This document shows positions 1-5,990 of a stretch of DNA of 6,205 nucleotides, in pieces. Origin of the DNA: Firmicutes bacterium UBA4845 (GTDB taxonomy: Bacteria > Bacillota > Clostridia > Tissierellales > Sedimentibacteraceae); the NCBI GenBank assembly GCA_002399975.1, contig DHER01000009.1:18452-24656 (forward strand), given 5' to 3'. Position 1 is the stretch's first letter; every line of letters starts with the position of its first letter. The notes below the pieces were generated by a model that was not told the DNA's origin, made no database searches, and saw nothing but the letters and a program-made list of their open reading frames with translations. Position numbers and translations under genes: made by a program.

Positions 1-253
1 TTTGATATAAACATCCTCCGCATGCTCCAAAATGAGGACACCCCATTTCCGTCTCAAGTGGGGAGTCCTCTAAAACTTCATTCAATTTTACTTCTAAATT
101 TCCCCTTCTTCTTCTACTGATTTTTGCACTTACCTTTTGTCCCTTGATTCCGCCTTTAAATTTTACTGCCTCTCCATTAACCACAGCAGTGCCCTTATTG
201 GGGAAATTAACTTCATCTATTATAAATTCGATTGTATTCTTATTTTTATCCAT
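1..253 (-). CDS. rlmD: 23S rRNA (uracil-5-)-methyltransferase, RlmD/RumA family, N-terminal part
   Basis: Partial gene: the first 84 codons are present and the rest lies beyond the left edge. The family transfers a methyl group from SAM to C5 of a uridine in 23S rRNA (U1939, and in some Gram-positives also U747). Residues about 7-62 read as a TRAM RNA-binding domain, with a basic patch (SRRRRGN) near residue 46. Next comes the iron-sulfur signature CPHFGACGGCLYQ, giving C72, C78 and C81, three of the four [4Fe-4S] ligands known in E. coli RumA; the fourth ligand and the SAM-binding catalytic domain are off the window. The ATG at 253 is the earliest possible start because an in-frame TGA lies only six bases upstream. 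The ribosome binding site is weak (GGAAAGTGAG region). It follows the lipoprotein gene by 23 bases on the same strand and is probably cotranscribed. TrmA-type tRNA methyltransferases are the main alternative, but they normally lack TRAM and this Cys motif. RlmD versus dual-specificity RlmCD cannot be decided here. Confidence 0.9.
   Translation of the reverse strand, partial: MDKNKNTIEFIIDEVNFPNKGTAVVNGEAVKFKGGIKGQKVSAKISRRRRGNLEVKLNEVLEDSPLETEMGCPHFGACGGCLYQ
34..70. repeat. GC-rich inverted repeat inside the methyltransferase gene
   Basis: The arms are GAGGAC-A-CCCCA (34-45) and TGGGG-A-GTCCTC (59-70), separated by 13 bases. They are complementary at 11 of 12 positions, with a single A-A mismatch. 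The element lies within the coding sequence, immediately before and partly over the codons of the iron-sulfur Cys motif (residues about 62-73). Its GC content is well above that of the neighbouring sequence, so mRNA from the minus strand could fold here. No T-run follows on either strand, so it is not a classical terminator. Function unknown. Confidence 0.6.
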
Positions 254-276
254 TAGTCACTCACTTTCCATATGCT

Positions 277-2046
277 CTAAAATCCTCTTTTGACCATAAA
301 TGCCCACCAATACTCCGATTTGTAGTCTAATATATCTTCAATTTCCTCTTGTGTTATTGTAAACTTTGGAAATTGTTCTGTGTAACTTACCATCTCATCG
401 GGGTTGAAATAAATATCAATAACACTTCCATTTGTTATAAAATCTACATTGTCTATGTTGCCATCCCATTGAACATAATCATACATTCCGACTCCTTGAG
501 AATTTTTTTGCTCCATTTGGCCTCTAATCATATCTGCTATTATTCTTTTATAATCACTGTCTTCTTTGAACAAATCCTCGAATTCAAAGAATGTTCCCTT
601 ATTCAAATTGATATTATAAACCTTTCCTGTTGCAATTGGATACAAATCATCTTTTAACAAATATTCCGATGTTTTGCTGATTGTTAATAAATCATTTATT
701 TTTCTAACAGTATAATTTGTATTATAATAGGTATATTCATTCTTATTTTCAATATCCTCTACGAATCCTTCATATAATCTTTTATTTATGCCATCCTCTA
801 CTGATTTATCCTTCAATCCTTCTACTACCGGATACCTAATATTTAGACCGTCTTTTTCATCAAATACATCTTCAATCACCTGTGCATTTTCACTTAATTG
901 GTATATATTCTTTTCCTCCCAAATTATCTCACCCTTGGAATTATAATGCGATAATTTGTTATTTGCTAAAACTTTGCTAACGGATCCGTTATAATAAATA
1001 TCAGCATTACCATTGAACTCCGGTCCTTTAAATGACTTCTCCCCTGATAAGTCTATCAAATAGGAATTTTCTCCATCATATGCACAAACTAAATCCGTAT
1101 TTATCTTGACCTTATTGCTGCCAATATTATCGTAAATAAAATCCGTGGTGAATTTGGACTCTCCTTTGGCTTTAAATAGTGCATATTTCCCATTTCCCTT
1201 TACCGCAAAACAGCCTTCTCCTAATGATTTTATATCCTCATATTTCATTTCAAGAACTTCATTTCCATTGGTATCAATCAATCCAAAATCTTCTGATTCA
1301 TTGACTATGATTATTCCATTATCCACCTCAGGGTTCATGGAACTATATGTGGGCTGAACTTTTACTTCCCCATTTCCATCAACGATGCCGATTTTTTCAT
1401 TTTCCTTAAAAAAATATAAATCCATGCCCTCCATCTTTGACATCATCTCATAGGACAATTCTTTAAGGATATTGCCTTCTTTATTTAAAAGTTTATATCC
1501 TTCATTTTCTTTTACCAATGCTTTACCATCTACAAAATCCCAAGCTTCGCTAAATTTAGGTTCAATGATATTTTTACCAGATTTATCTAAGTACCCGAAT
1601 GTTGGCTGACCATTATCTCCAATCTCAGCCACTGTAAATATTCCATCGCTGTATGGACCAATATACATAAATTCATCTGTAGAAAACTGTTCTTCTCCTT
1701 TATAATTAAATAAATGACTATACTTACCGTCAAAGGCATAAAAATATCCATTTTCAAAATCGGACACAAATTGATATTTTGGAGTCAGTATTTCCTTTCC
1801 ACTTGTATCGACAACACCATAATAATTTTCTGACTGTACTTTTGCTAATCCCTCTTCTGAAAAATCAAAGGTCTCGTCATATTTAGGCTCTATTTTGAAT
1901 TTTCCTTTGTCATTGATATATCCCCAAATCTTCTTATTATCTTGTAACTCATAAGCAGGATACAAATTTACATTTCCCTTCTTAGTGCATCCTGTCAAAC
2001 TTATTAAAATTATTATTGCTAATACAGCTATTTTGCTTCTTCTCAT
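277..2046 (-). CDS. WG-repeat lipoprotein with C-terminal PdaC/RsiV-like (DUF4163-DUF3298) domains
   Basis: Predicted surface lipoprotein of 589 residues. The N-terminus is a type II signal peptide: basic MRRSK, a hydrophobic core, and lipobox LTGC with lipidated C20. Residues about 38-380 hold roughly ten WG-like beta repeats of the form (W/Y/F)G-(hydrophobic)2-D-x-x-G-x(n)-P-K-(Y/F). The clearest begin at W41, Y76, F150, I219 and F254; others near 111, 184, 288, 329 and 366 have degenerated. Residues about 395-485 resemble DUF4163 (IRYPVVEGLKD), and about 487-572 resemble DUF3298 (ITNGSVIDIYFNP, then FPKFTITQEEI). That pair is known from the peptidoglycan deacetylase PdaC and the lysozyme-binding anti-sigma factor RsiV; there is no deacetylase domain or sigma-binding segment here. 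I infer a binding or sensing role at the envelope, not a demonstrated one. The ATG at 2046 was chosen for its AGAGGTGG site four bases upstream and the lipobox. A GTG at 2127, in frame, would add 27 hydrophobic residues and also has a good ribosome binding site. Confidence 0.88.
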   Translation of the reverse strand: MRRSKIAVLAIIILISLTGCTKKGNVNLYPAYELQDNKKIWGYINDKGKFKIEPKYDETFDFSEEGLAKVQSENYYGVVDTSGKEILTPKYQFVSDFENGYFYAFDGKYSHLFNYKGEEQFSTDEFMYIGPYSDGIFTVAEIGDNGQPTFGYLDKSGKNIIEPKFSEAWDFVDGKALVKENEGYKLLNKEGNILKELSYEMMSKMEGMDLYFFKENEKIGIVDGNGEVKVQPTYSSMNPEVDNGIIIVNESEDFGLIDTNGNEVLEMKYEDIKSLGEGCFAVKGNGKYALFKAKGESKFTTDFIYDNIGSNKVKINTDLVCAYDGENSYLIDLSGEKSFKGPEFNGNADIYYNGSVSKVLANNKLSHYNSKGEIIWEEKNIYQLSENAQVIEDVFDEKDGLNIRYPVVEGLKDKSVEDGINKRLYEGFVEDIENKNEYTYYNTNYTVRKINDLLTISKTSEYLLKDDLYPIATGKVYNINLNKGTFFEFEDLFKEDSDYKRIIADMIRGQMEQKNSQGVGMYDYVQWDGNIDNVDFITNGSVIDIYFNPDEMVSYTEQFPKFTITQEEIEDILDYKSEYWWAFMVKRGF

Positions 2047-2050
2047 AATG

Positions 2051-2058
2051 CCACCTCT
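2051..2058 (-). promoter_or_regulatory. Ribosome binding site that sets the lipoprotein start
   Basis: AGAGGTGG on the minus strand, four bases before the ATG at 2046. It supports the start that places the lipobox Cys at residue 20. An identical octamer with the same spacing precedes the alternative GTG at 2127. Confidence 0.75.
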
Positions 2059-2086
2059 TCTAAAAGTAGTAGAAACTATATTATAA

Positions 2087-2115
2087 ATTATAATAAACAA
2101 AATTAAAAAAAGCAA
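2087..2115 (-). promoter_or_regulatory. Candidate sigma-A promoter for the lipoprotein gene
   Basis: On the minus strand, TTGCTT (2115-2110) is followed after 17 bases by a perfect TATAAT (2092-2087). A second TATAAT overlaps just downstream (2085-2080). Transcription would start near 2080, leaving a leader of about 33 bases that contains the AGAGGTGG site for the ATG at 2046. If used, transcripts from here can only make the short lipoprotein form, because the GTG at 2127 lies upstream of the start point. Such matches are common by chance in AT-rich DNA, so this is a prediction. Confidence 0.5.
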
Positions 2116-2131
2116 CGAACCCAACACAGAA

Positions 2132-2139
2132 CCACCTCT
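2132..2139 (-). promoter_or_regulatory. Second ribosome binding site, overlapping the helicase stop codon
   Basis: AGAGGTGG on the minus strand, four bases upstream of GTG at 2127. Its first two bases are the last two bases of the helicase TAG stop (2140-2138). The placement suits translational coupling from the helicase gene into the long form of the WG-repeat protein. Whether it is used is unknown. Confidence 0.5.
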
Positions 2140-4468
2140 ACTTCCAAAACTCCTTTAGCGTATTTATCATATTATATTTTACAGATACCCTTTTATGATG
2201 TGACCATTCATTTGGGAACAGTTCTTTATATCTATAAGTTCCATATCTATCATCTATTAAAAGAATCACACCTCTATCCTCTTCCGTCCTGATAACTCTT
2301 CCTGCGGCTTGCAATACCTTATTCATTCCGGGAAAAACATATGCATAATCAAAACCATTTTTGTTATTATGATTAAAATAGTCCTTGATTATATCTCTTT
2401 CAAAACAAATCTGAGGCATCCCGACGCCAACTATTGCTGCGCCTATGAGCTTTTCTCCGGCTAGATCAATTCCTTCTGAAAAAATACCTCCCATTACTGC
2501 AAAAGCTATCAAATCATTTTCATCTTTAAATCTTGACAGAAATTCTTCACGCTCGACCTCTGTCATTGAGGGATTTTGGATAACTATATTTTTATCCGGA
2601 TTTCTTTCAACCAGGGTCTCATAAATATTTTTCATATATATATAAGAAGGAAAAAAAATAAAATAATTCCCTACCTTGCTATTAATAAATGTTTCAATAC
2701 TTTCTACTATATTAATATATGTTTTTTCTCTATCCTTGTATTTTGTTGAGATATGATCATTTACCATTAAACACAAATTCTCTCTTGGAAAAGGAGAGCT
2801 GAGTCTAATATGATAATCCTCCTTGTTGCCTCCCAGTAGATCACGATGATATTCTAATGGAGTTAGGGTAGCTGAAAAGAAAATTGCCGTCCTGCCTCTT
2901 TTTAGTGCTAAATTCAATAAATATGAAGGGTCTGCACAATATAGCTTTAGTACCATATCTCTTCCATTGTTTTCAATACTCGTAACATAATGCTCATCAT
3001 AAAAATCCGAAATCTTTATAAAGGTAATTAGATTGAAGTAAAATTCCAATATCTTATCATAATCGGGATGATCCTTCTTTTCTATCAGAAACGGCTCCAT
3101 CTGAGCTATAAGCTTTGTTACCGGATAATACAAATCGCTTATTTCTTCTACTTGATAAAAATTATCCTTTATATCCTTATCTTTTTTCAATTTATTAAAT
3201 ATCGTATTTAATTTGTTCATGCTCTTATAAATCTGTATATATTCTTCTTTAAAAATATCCTTTAATTGCAAAATATCCGCCTTGCTTAAGGAGGCCGAGA
3301 ACATTTCCCTTGACCTATCCACCAGGTTGTGAGCTTCATCTATTAAAAATACATAATCTTGACCTTCCGCTTCAAAGAATCGTCTTAAATAGACTTGAGG
3401 ATCAAATACATAATTGTAATCGCAAATCACCACATCGCACCAAAGACTTATATCTAATGAAAATTCAAATGGACATACATTATATTTCTTTGCATATGAG
3501 ATGATTACTTCCCGAGATATTAAATCCTCATTTTTTAAGATGTCCATTATAGCATCATTGACCCTATCATAATGCCCCTTTGCATATGCACAATCTCTGG
3601 GATTGCACTTCACCTCATGGTTTAGGCAAATTTTCTCCTTGGCGGTAATCACTAATACCTTGGCTCGTAAGCCTTTACTCATCATTATTTCCATTGAATT
3701 GAGAGGAACTTCACGGGTGATTGTCTTTGCTGTAAGATAAAATATCTTGGAAGAAATTCCTTCACCTATGGATTTAATGCTGGGAAATAGAGTGGACATG
3801 GTCTTTCCGATTCCAGTCGGAGCTTGCGCAAATATATTTTTACCTTCCCTAATTGTTTTATATGCTGCAACAGCTAGTTCTCTTTGTCCCTTTCTATATT
3901 TAGAAAAAGGAAAATCCAATGTCTTAATGCTTTTATCCCTTATTTCTCCCCAATCAAAGGTTAGATTTGCCCATTTGATATATTTATCAATTACATCATA
4001 TAAAAAGTCCTTTAATTCATTTGTTGAAAATATCCTATTAAACTTCTTTATCTCTTCAGTTTCTATGTGAAAATATGTAAGTTGAATCCCTATTTCATCC
4101 AAATTGTTTTGAGTAGCATAAATAAATCCGTAGCATTTTGCCTGCGCCCAATGTAATGGGTTATAGTCCTCTTCAATATCCTCAAGATTTCTAGTAGTAC
4201 TCTTTATTTCATCTATAATTGTTTCCCCGCCTTGGGTTAGGATACCGTCTGCCCTTCCTTCCAATAAAATTCTATATCTATCATAATCTATACTATATTT
4301 TAAATAAACCTCAGATTGATACTCATATCCATAGGATTTCTGCACCTTTTGATGAGCAAAGGTACCTTCTAAAGCTCTGTTCATGGACATAAAGCTATTG
4401 TCTATATCCCCGGAGCGAAGTACAAATTCTATTAAATTCCTAACCGATACTTTTATAATGTTTTCCAT
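2138..4468 (-). CDS. RecB-like nuclease fused to XPD/DinG-type iron-sulfur DNA helicase
   Basis: A 776-residue superfamily 2 helicase, predicted to be ATP-driven, 5'-to-3', cytoplasmic and involved in DNA repair or processing. Residues about 1-165 carry a PD-(D/E)XK nuclease of the RecB type: H39, D74 (GRADG), E87-x-K89 (IIDEIKST) and Q109-x3-Y113, so all expected catalytic and family residues are present. The helicase follows with a Q-motif glutamine (Q195), Walker A APTGIGKT (216-223), four cysteines C281, C288, C293 and C332 fitting the XPD [4Fe-4S] domain, DEAH (377-380), SAT (532-534), GGIFSEGID (660-668) and QAAGRVIR (720-727). B. subtilis DinG instead carries a DEDDh exonuclease at its N-terminus. 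The ATG at 4468 is preferred because AAGGA sits eight bases before it; an ATG at 4477 would add three residues but has no room for a ribosome binding site. First gene of the minus-strand cluster. CRISPR-associated CasDinG is unlikely: no cas gene or array is seen. Confidence 0.93.
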   Translation of the reverse strand: MENIIKVSVRNLIEFVLRSGDIDNSFMSMNRALEGTFAHQKVQKSYGYEYQSEVYLKYSIDYDRYRILLEGRADGILTQGGETIIDEIKSTTRNLEDIEEDYNPLHWAQAKCYGFIYATQNNLDEIGIQLTYFHIETEEIKKFNRIFSTNELKDFLYDVIDKYIKWANLTFDWGEIRDKSIKTLDFPFSKYRKGQRELAVAAYKTIREGKNIFAQAPTGIGKTMSTLFPSIKSIGEGISSKIFYLTAKTITREVPLNSMEIMMSKGLRAKVLVITAKEKICLNHEVKCNPRDCAYAKGHYDRVNDAIMDILKNEDLISREVIISYAKKYNVCPFEFSLDISLWCDVVICDYNYVFDPQVYLRRFFEAEGQDYVFLIDEAHNLVDRSREMFSASLSKADILQLKDIFKEEYIQIYKSMNKLNTIFNKLKKDKDIKDNFYQVEEISDLYYPVTKLIAQMEPFLIEKKDHPDYDKILEFYFNLITFIKISDFYDEHYVTSIENNGRDMVLKLYCADPSYLLNLALKRGRTAIFFSATLTPLEYHRDLLGGNKEDYHIRLSSPFPRENLCLMVNDHISTKYKDREKTYINIVESIETFINSKVGNYFIFFPSYIYMKNIYETLVERNPDKNIVIQNPSMTEVEREEFLSRFKDENDLIAFAVMGGIFSEGIDLAGEKLIGAAIVGVGMPQICFERDIIKDYFNHNNKNGFDYAYVFPGMNKVLQAAGRVIRTEEDRGVILLIDDRYGTYRYKELFPNEWSHHKRVSVKYNMINTLKEFWK

Positions 4469-4500
4469 GTCTATCATCCTTGAGTCTTTATATAAGTAAA

Positions 4501-4537
4501 ATTATATCCTATAATGCAAGAAAAAAACAGAGGTCAA
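4501..4537 (-). promoter_or_regulatory. Candidate promoter region for the helicase gene
   Basis: On the minus strand, TTGACC (4537-4532) is followed after 17 bases by TTATAG (4514-4509), and a perfect TATAAT lies at 4506-4501 but has only a weak TGTTTT at -35. Another pairing, TTGCAT (4518-4513) with TTATAT (4495-4490) at 17 bases, is also possible. A start point in or just after this stretch would give a short leader before the ATG at 4468. Which hexamers are used cannot be told from sequence. Confidence 0.45.
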
Positions 4538-4544
4538 ACTCTCT

Positions 4545-4575
4545 ACCAATCCTTGCACCTTGGTTACCATTAACC
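4545..4575. repeat. Overlapping small inverted repeats in the divergent intergenic region
   Basis: Two short inverted repeats share bases. ACCAA (4545-4549) pairs with TTGGT (4560-4564), and GGTTA (4562-4566) pairs with TAACC (4571-4575) around a four-base centre. They lie between the two divergent promoters and could be protein-binding sites. The arms are only five bases, so chance is a serious alternative. Confidence 0.3.
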
Positions 4576-4603
4576 TACACAGAGTGATGACATAGATTAA
4601 TAA

Positions 4604-4631
4604 TTGTTTTTTTGTCGAAAAATGATATAAT
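4604..4631 (+). promoter_or_regulatory. Extended -10 promoter for the permease gene
   Basis: TTGTTT (4604-4609), 16 bases, then TATAAT (4626-4631) preceded by TG at 4623-4624, which makes an extended -10 element (TGATATAAT). Transcription is predicted to begin near 4638, immediately before the palindrome at 4641-4658, giving a leader of about 45 bases. Confidence 0.6.
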
Positions 4632-4640
4632 AACAGTAAA

Positions 4641-4658
4641 TTGAATGTTTGCATTCAA
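4641..4658 (+). promoter_or_regulatory. Perfect 7-bp palindrome at the permease transcript start
   Basis: TTGAATG-TTTG-CATTCAA is a perfect seven-base inverted repeat around a four-base centre. It lies about 10 to 27 bases after the -10 element and 12 bases before the ribosome binding site. It could be an operator at the transcription start or a small hairpin at the mRNA 5' end. The regulator, if any, is not encoded in this window. Confidence 0.45.
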
Positions 4659-4670
4659 AATCTTAAAAAT

Positions 4671-4677
4671 AAGGAGG
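4671..4677 (+). promoter_or_regulatory. Ribosome binding site deciding a TTG start
   Basis: A consensus AAGGAGG five bases before TTG at 4683. It is the strongest such site in the window. It excludes the in-frame TTG at 4641, which lacks a ribosome binding site and falls at the palindrome. Confidence 0.85.
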
Positions 4678-4682
4678 ATATA

Positions 4683-5951
4683 TTGAAGACATTAGCTGTT
4701 ATAATCTTTTTACTAACGTACATATTATTAATTGCCTTACCGAATTACAGGGCTTATATCGCACTATTATCAGCTTTAATCTTTGTATTTACAGGAATAT
4801 TACCTATGAACAAAGTATTTTCTACTGTAGACTGGAATGTTATTTTAATGATTGCAGGAACTATGGGGATTGTATCGTTATTCATTGAATCAAAGATGCC
4901 GGCATTGCTTGCCGATATCATTCTTGAAAAAATGCCAAATGTCAAATGGGCAATTATATCATTGTCATTATTTGCAGGCATTATTTCTGCATTTGTGGAT
5001 AATGTGGCAACTGTTTTAATGGTAGCACCTGTAGCCTTGGATATTGCAAAAAAACTTAAAATATCTCCGGTTAACAGCATAATAGCCATTGCTGTTGCAT
5101 CGAACCTTCAAGGGGCTGCTACATTGGTTGGAGATACAACGTCAATATTGCTTGGCGGATTTGCCAATCTTAATTTCTTGGATTTTTTCTTTTTCAAAGG
5201 AAAACCCGGATTGTTCTGGGTAGTACAAGCCGGAGCATTGGCATCAACTTTCGTATTGATGTATTTATTCAGAGGTGAAAAGCAACCAATAAATAAAACG
5301 GAAAGGACAAAAGTTCATGATTATTTTCCATCATTTTTACTAATTCTAATGATAGTCTTATTGATTGTAGCTTCTTTCTTACCAAATATGCCTAGCACGA
5401 TTAATGGAATCATCTGTGTAGCCTTATTTATCGTTGGTATCGTAAAAGACATATTTACAAGAAAAAATACTACAGTTGCCTTAAATGCAGTTAAAGAGAT
5501 AGATTATTTTACCATTCTTTTGTTAACAGGGTTGTTTATTGTAATCGGCGGCATAACAGAAGCAGGTGTGATAAATGACATTAGTAAACTGTTTGTCAAA
5601 CTAAGCAAGGATAATCTATTTGTGATATATACTCTAATCGTTTGGGCATCAGTATTATTCTCAGCTTTTATTGACAATATACCTTATGTAGCTACTATGC
5701 TGCCTGTTACCGCTTCTATCGCAAGTTTACTGAATATAGATCCATATATTCTATATTTTGGATTACTTACAGGTGCAACTCTGGGAGGAAATATGACTCC
5801 TATCGGAGCTTCTGCAAATATTGCTGCTCTGGGAATATTGCGTAAAGACGGATACGAAGTAAGTGCAAAACAATTTATGAAAATAGGTGTTCCATTTACA
5901 TTGGCTGCTGTAACCGTAGGCTATGTAATGATTTGGTTGATTTGGGCCTAG
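4683..5951 (+). CDS. ArsB/NhaD-like permease (ion transporter superfamily, SLC13-like)
   Basis: A 422-residue polytopic membrane protein with about 11-13 hydrophobic segments and a polar, probably cytoplasmic loop at residues 197-216. Two matching halves are visible. SAFVDNVATVLMVAPV (102-117) corresponds to SAFIDNIPYVATMLPV (327-342), each with an Asp-Asn pair (D106-N107 and D331-N332). SNLQGAATLVGDTTSILLG (140-158) corresponds to GGNMTPIGASANI (368-380). This inverted-repeat plan, the hairpin motifs and the length fit the ArsB, NhaD and OCA2 P-protein branch, which moves anions or exchanges sodium and protons. The substrate cannot be assigned: there is no arsR, arsA or arsC alongside, so arsenite export is not supported. 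Translation starts at TTG 4683, set by AAGGAGG five bases upstream. It is transcribed alone from an extended -10 promoter, divergent from the helicase, and ends at a hairpin terminator. Confidence 0.9.
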   Translation: MKTLAVIIFLLTYILLIALPNYRAYIALLSALIFVFTGILPMNKVFSTVDWNVILMIAGTMGIVSLFIESKMPALLADIILEKMPNVKWAIISLSLFAGIISAFVDNVATVLMVAPVALDIAKKLKISPVNSIIAIAVASNLQGAATLVGDTTSILLGGFANLNFLDFFFFKGKPGLFWVVQAGALASTFVLMYLFRGEKQPINKTERTKVHDYFPSFLLILMIVLLIVASFLPNMPSTINGIICVALFIVGIVKDIFTRKNTTVALNAVKEIDYFTILLLTGLFIVIGGITEAGVINDISKLFVKLSKDNLFVIYTLIVWASVLFSAFIDNIPYVATMLPVTASIASLLNIDPYILYFGLLTGATLGGNMTPIGASANIAALGILRKDGYEVSAKQFMKIGVPFTLAAVTVGYVMIWLIWA

Positions 5952-5956
5952 TAATT

Positions 5957-5987
5957 AAAACACTCTTTGAAGTTCAAAGAGTGTTTT
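5957..5987. terminator. Bidirectional intrinsic terminator between convergent genes
   Basis: A perfect 15-base inverted repeat (5957-5971 with 5973-5987) around a single G; in RNA this is about 13 pairs with a five-base loop. A-runs on the left arm and T-runs on the right let it act on both strands. It begins six bases after the permease stop and lies just past the stop of the convergent gene on the right, so it probably ends both transcripts. Confidence 0.9.
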
Positions 5988-5990
5988 ATA

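Noticed and set aside
349..657. Plus-strand open frame of 102 codons opposite the lipoprotein gene
   Set aside because: It lies wholly antisense to the PdaC/RsiV-like region, has no ribosome binding site, and its low-complexity translation (I, Y, C, L rich) resembles no family I know.
1145..1357. Plus-strand open frame of 70 codons opposite the WG repeats
   Set aside because: Antisense shadow of a well-supported repeat protein; no start signal.
1587..1769. Minus-strand open frame of 60 codons overlapping the lipoprotein gene out of frame
   Set aside because: Embedded in a real gene in another frame, with no convincing ribosome binding site or recognisable domain.
2651..2658. Run of eight A (T on the coding strand) inside the helicase gene, a possible slippage or phase-variation tract
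   Set aside because: The frame is intact through it, it encodes a plausible FIFFP core strand, and runs of this length are common in AT-rich genomes.
3310..3504. Plus-strand open frame opposite the helicase DEAH region
   Set aside because: Antisense to conserved helicase motifs; no start signal.
3747..4070. Plus-strand open frame opposite the helicase Walker A region
   Set aside because: Antisense to conserved motif codons; its apparent hydrophobicity follows from the opposite strand.
4521..4542. Hairpin AGAG-N6-CTCT followed by a T-run on the minus strand, resembling a terminator
   Set aside because: The stem is only four pairs, and no gene upstream would be terminated there; it overlaps the helicase promoter instead.
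4641..4682. Upstream TTG start that would extend the permease by 14 residues
   Set aside because: No ribosome binding site before it, it sits at the predicted transcription start and palindrome, and the added residues are polar, unlike a first membrane segment.
4478..4682. Riboswitch or CRISPR-related element in the divergent intergenic region
   Set aside because: No match by eye to the riboswitch consensus patterns I compared (fluoride, preQ1), no direct repeats with spacers, and the predicted permease leader is only about 45 bases.
4754..5089. Minus-strand open frame of 111 codons opposite the permease
   Set aside because: Antisense to a clear membrane protein gene; no ribosome binding site or family match.
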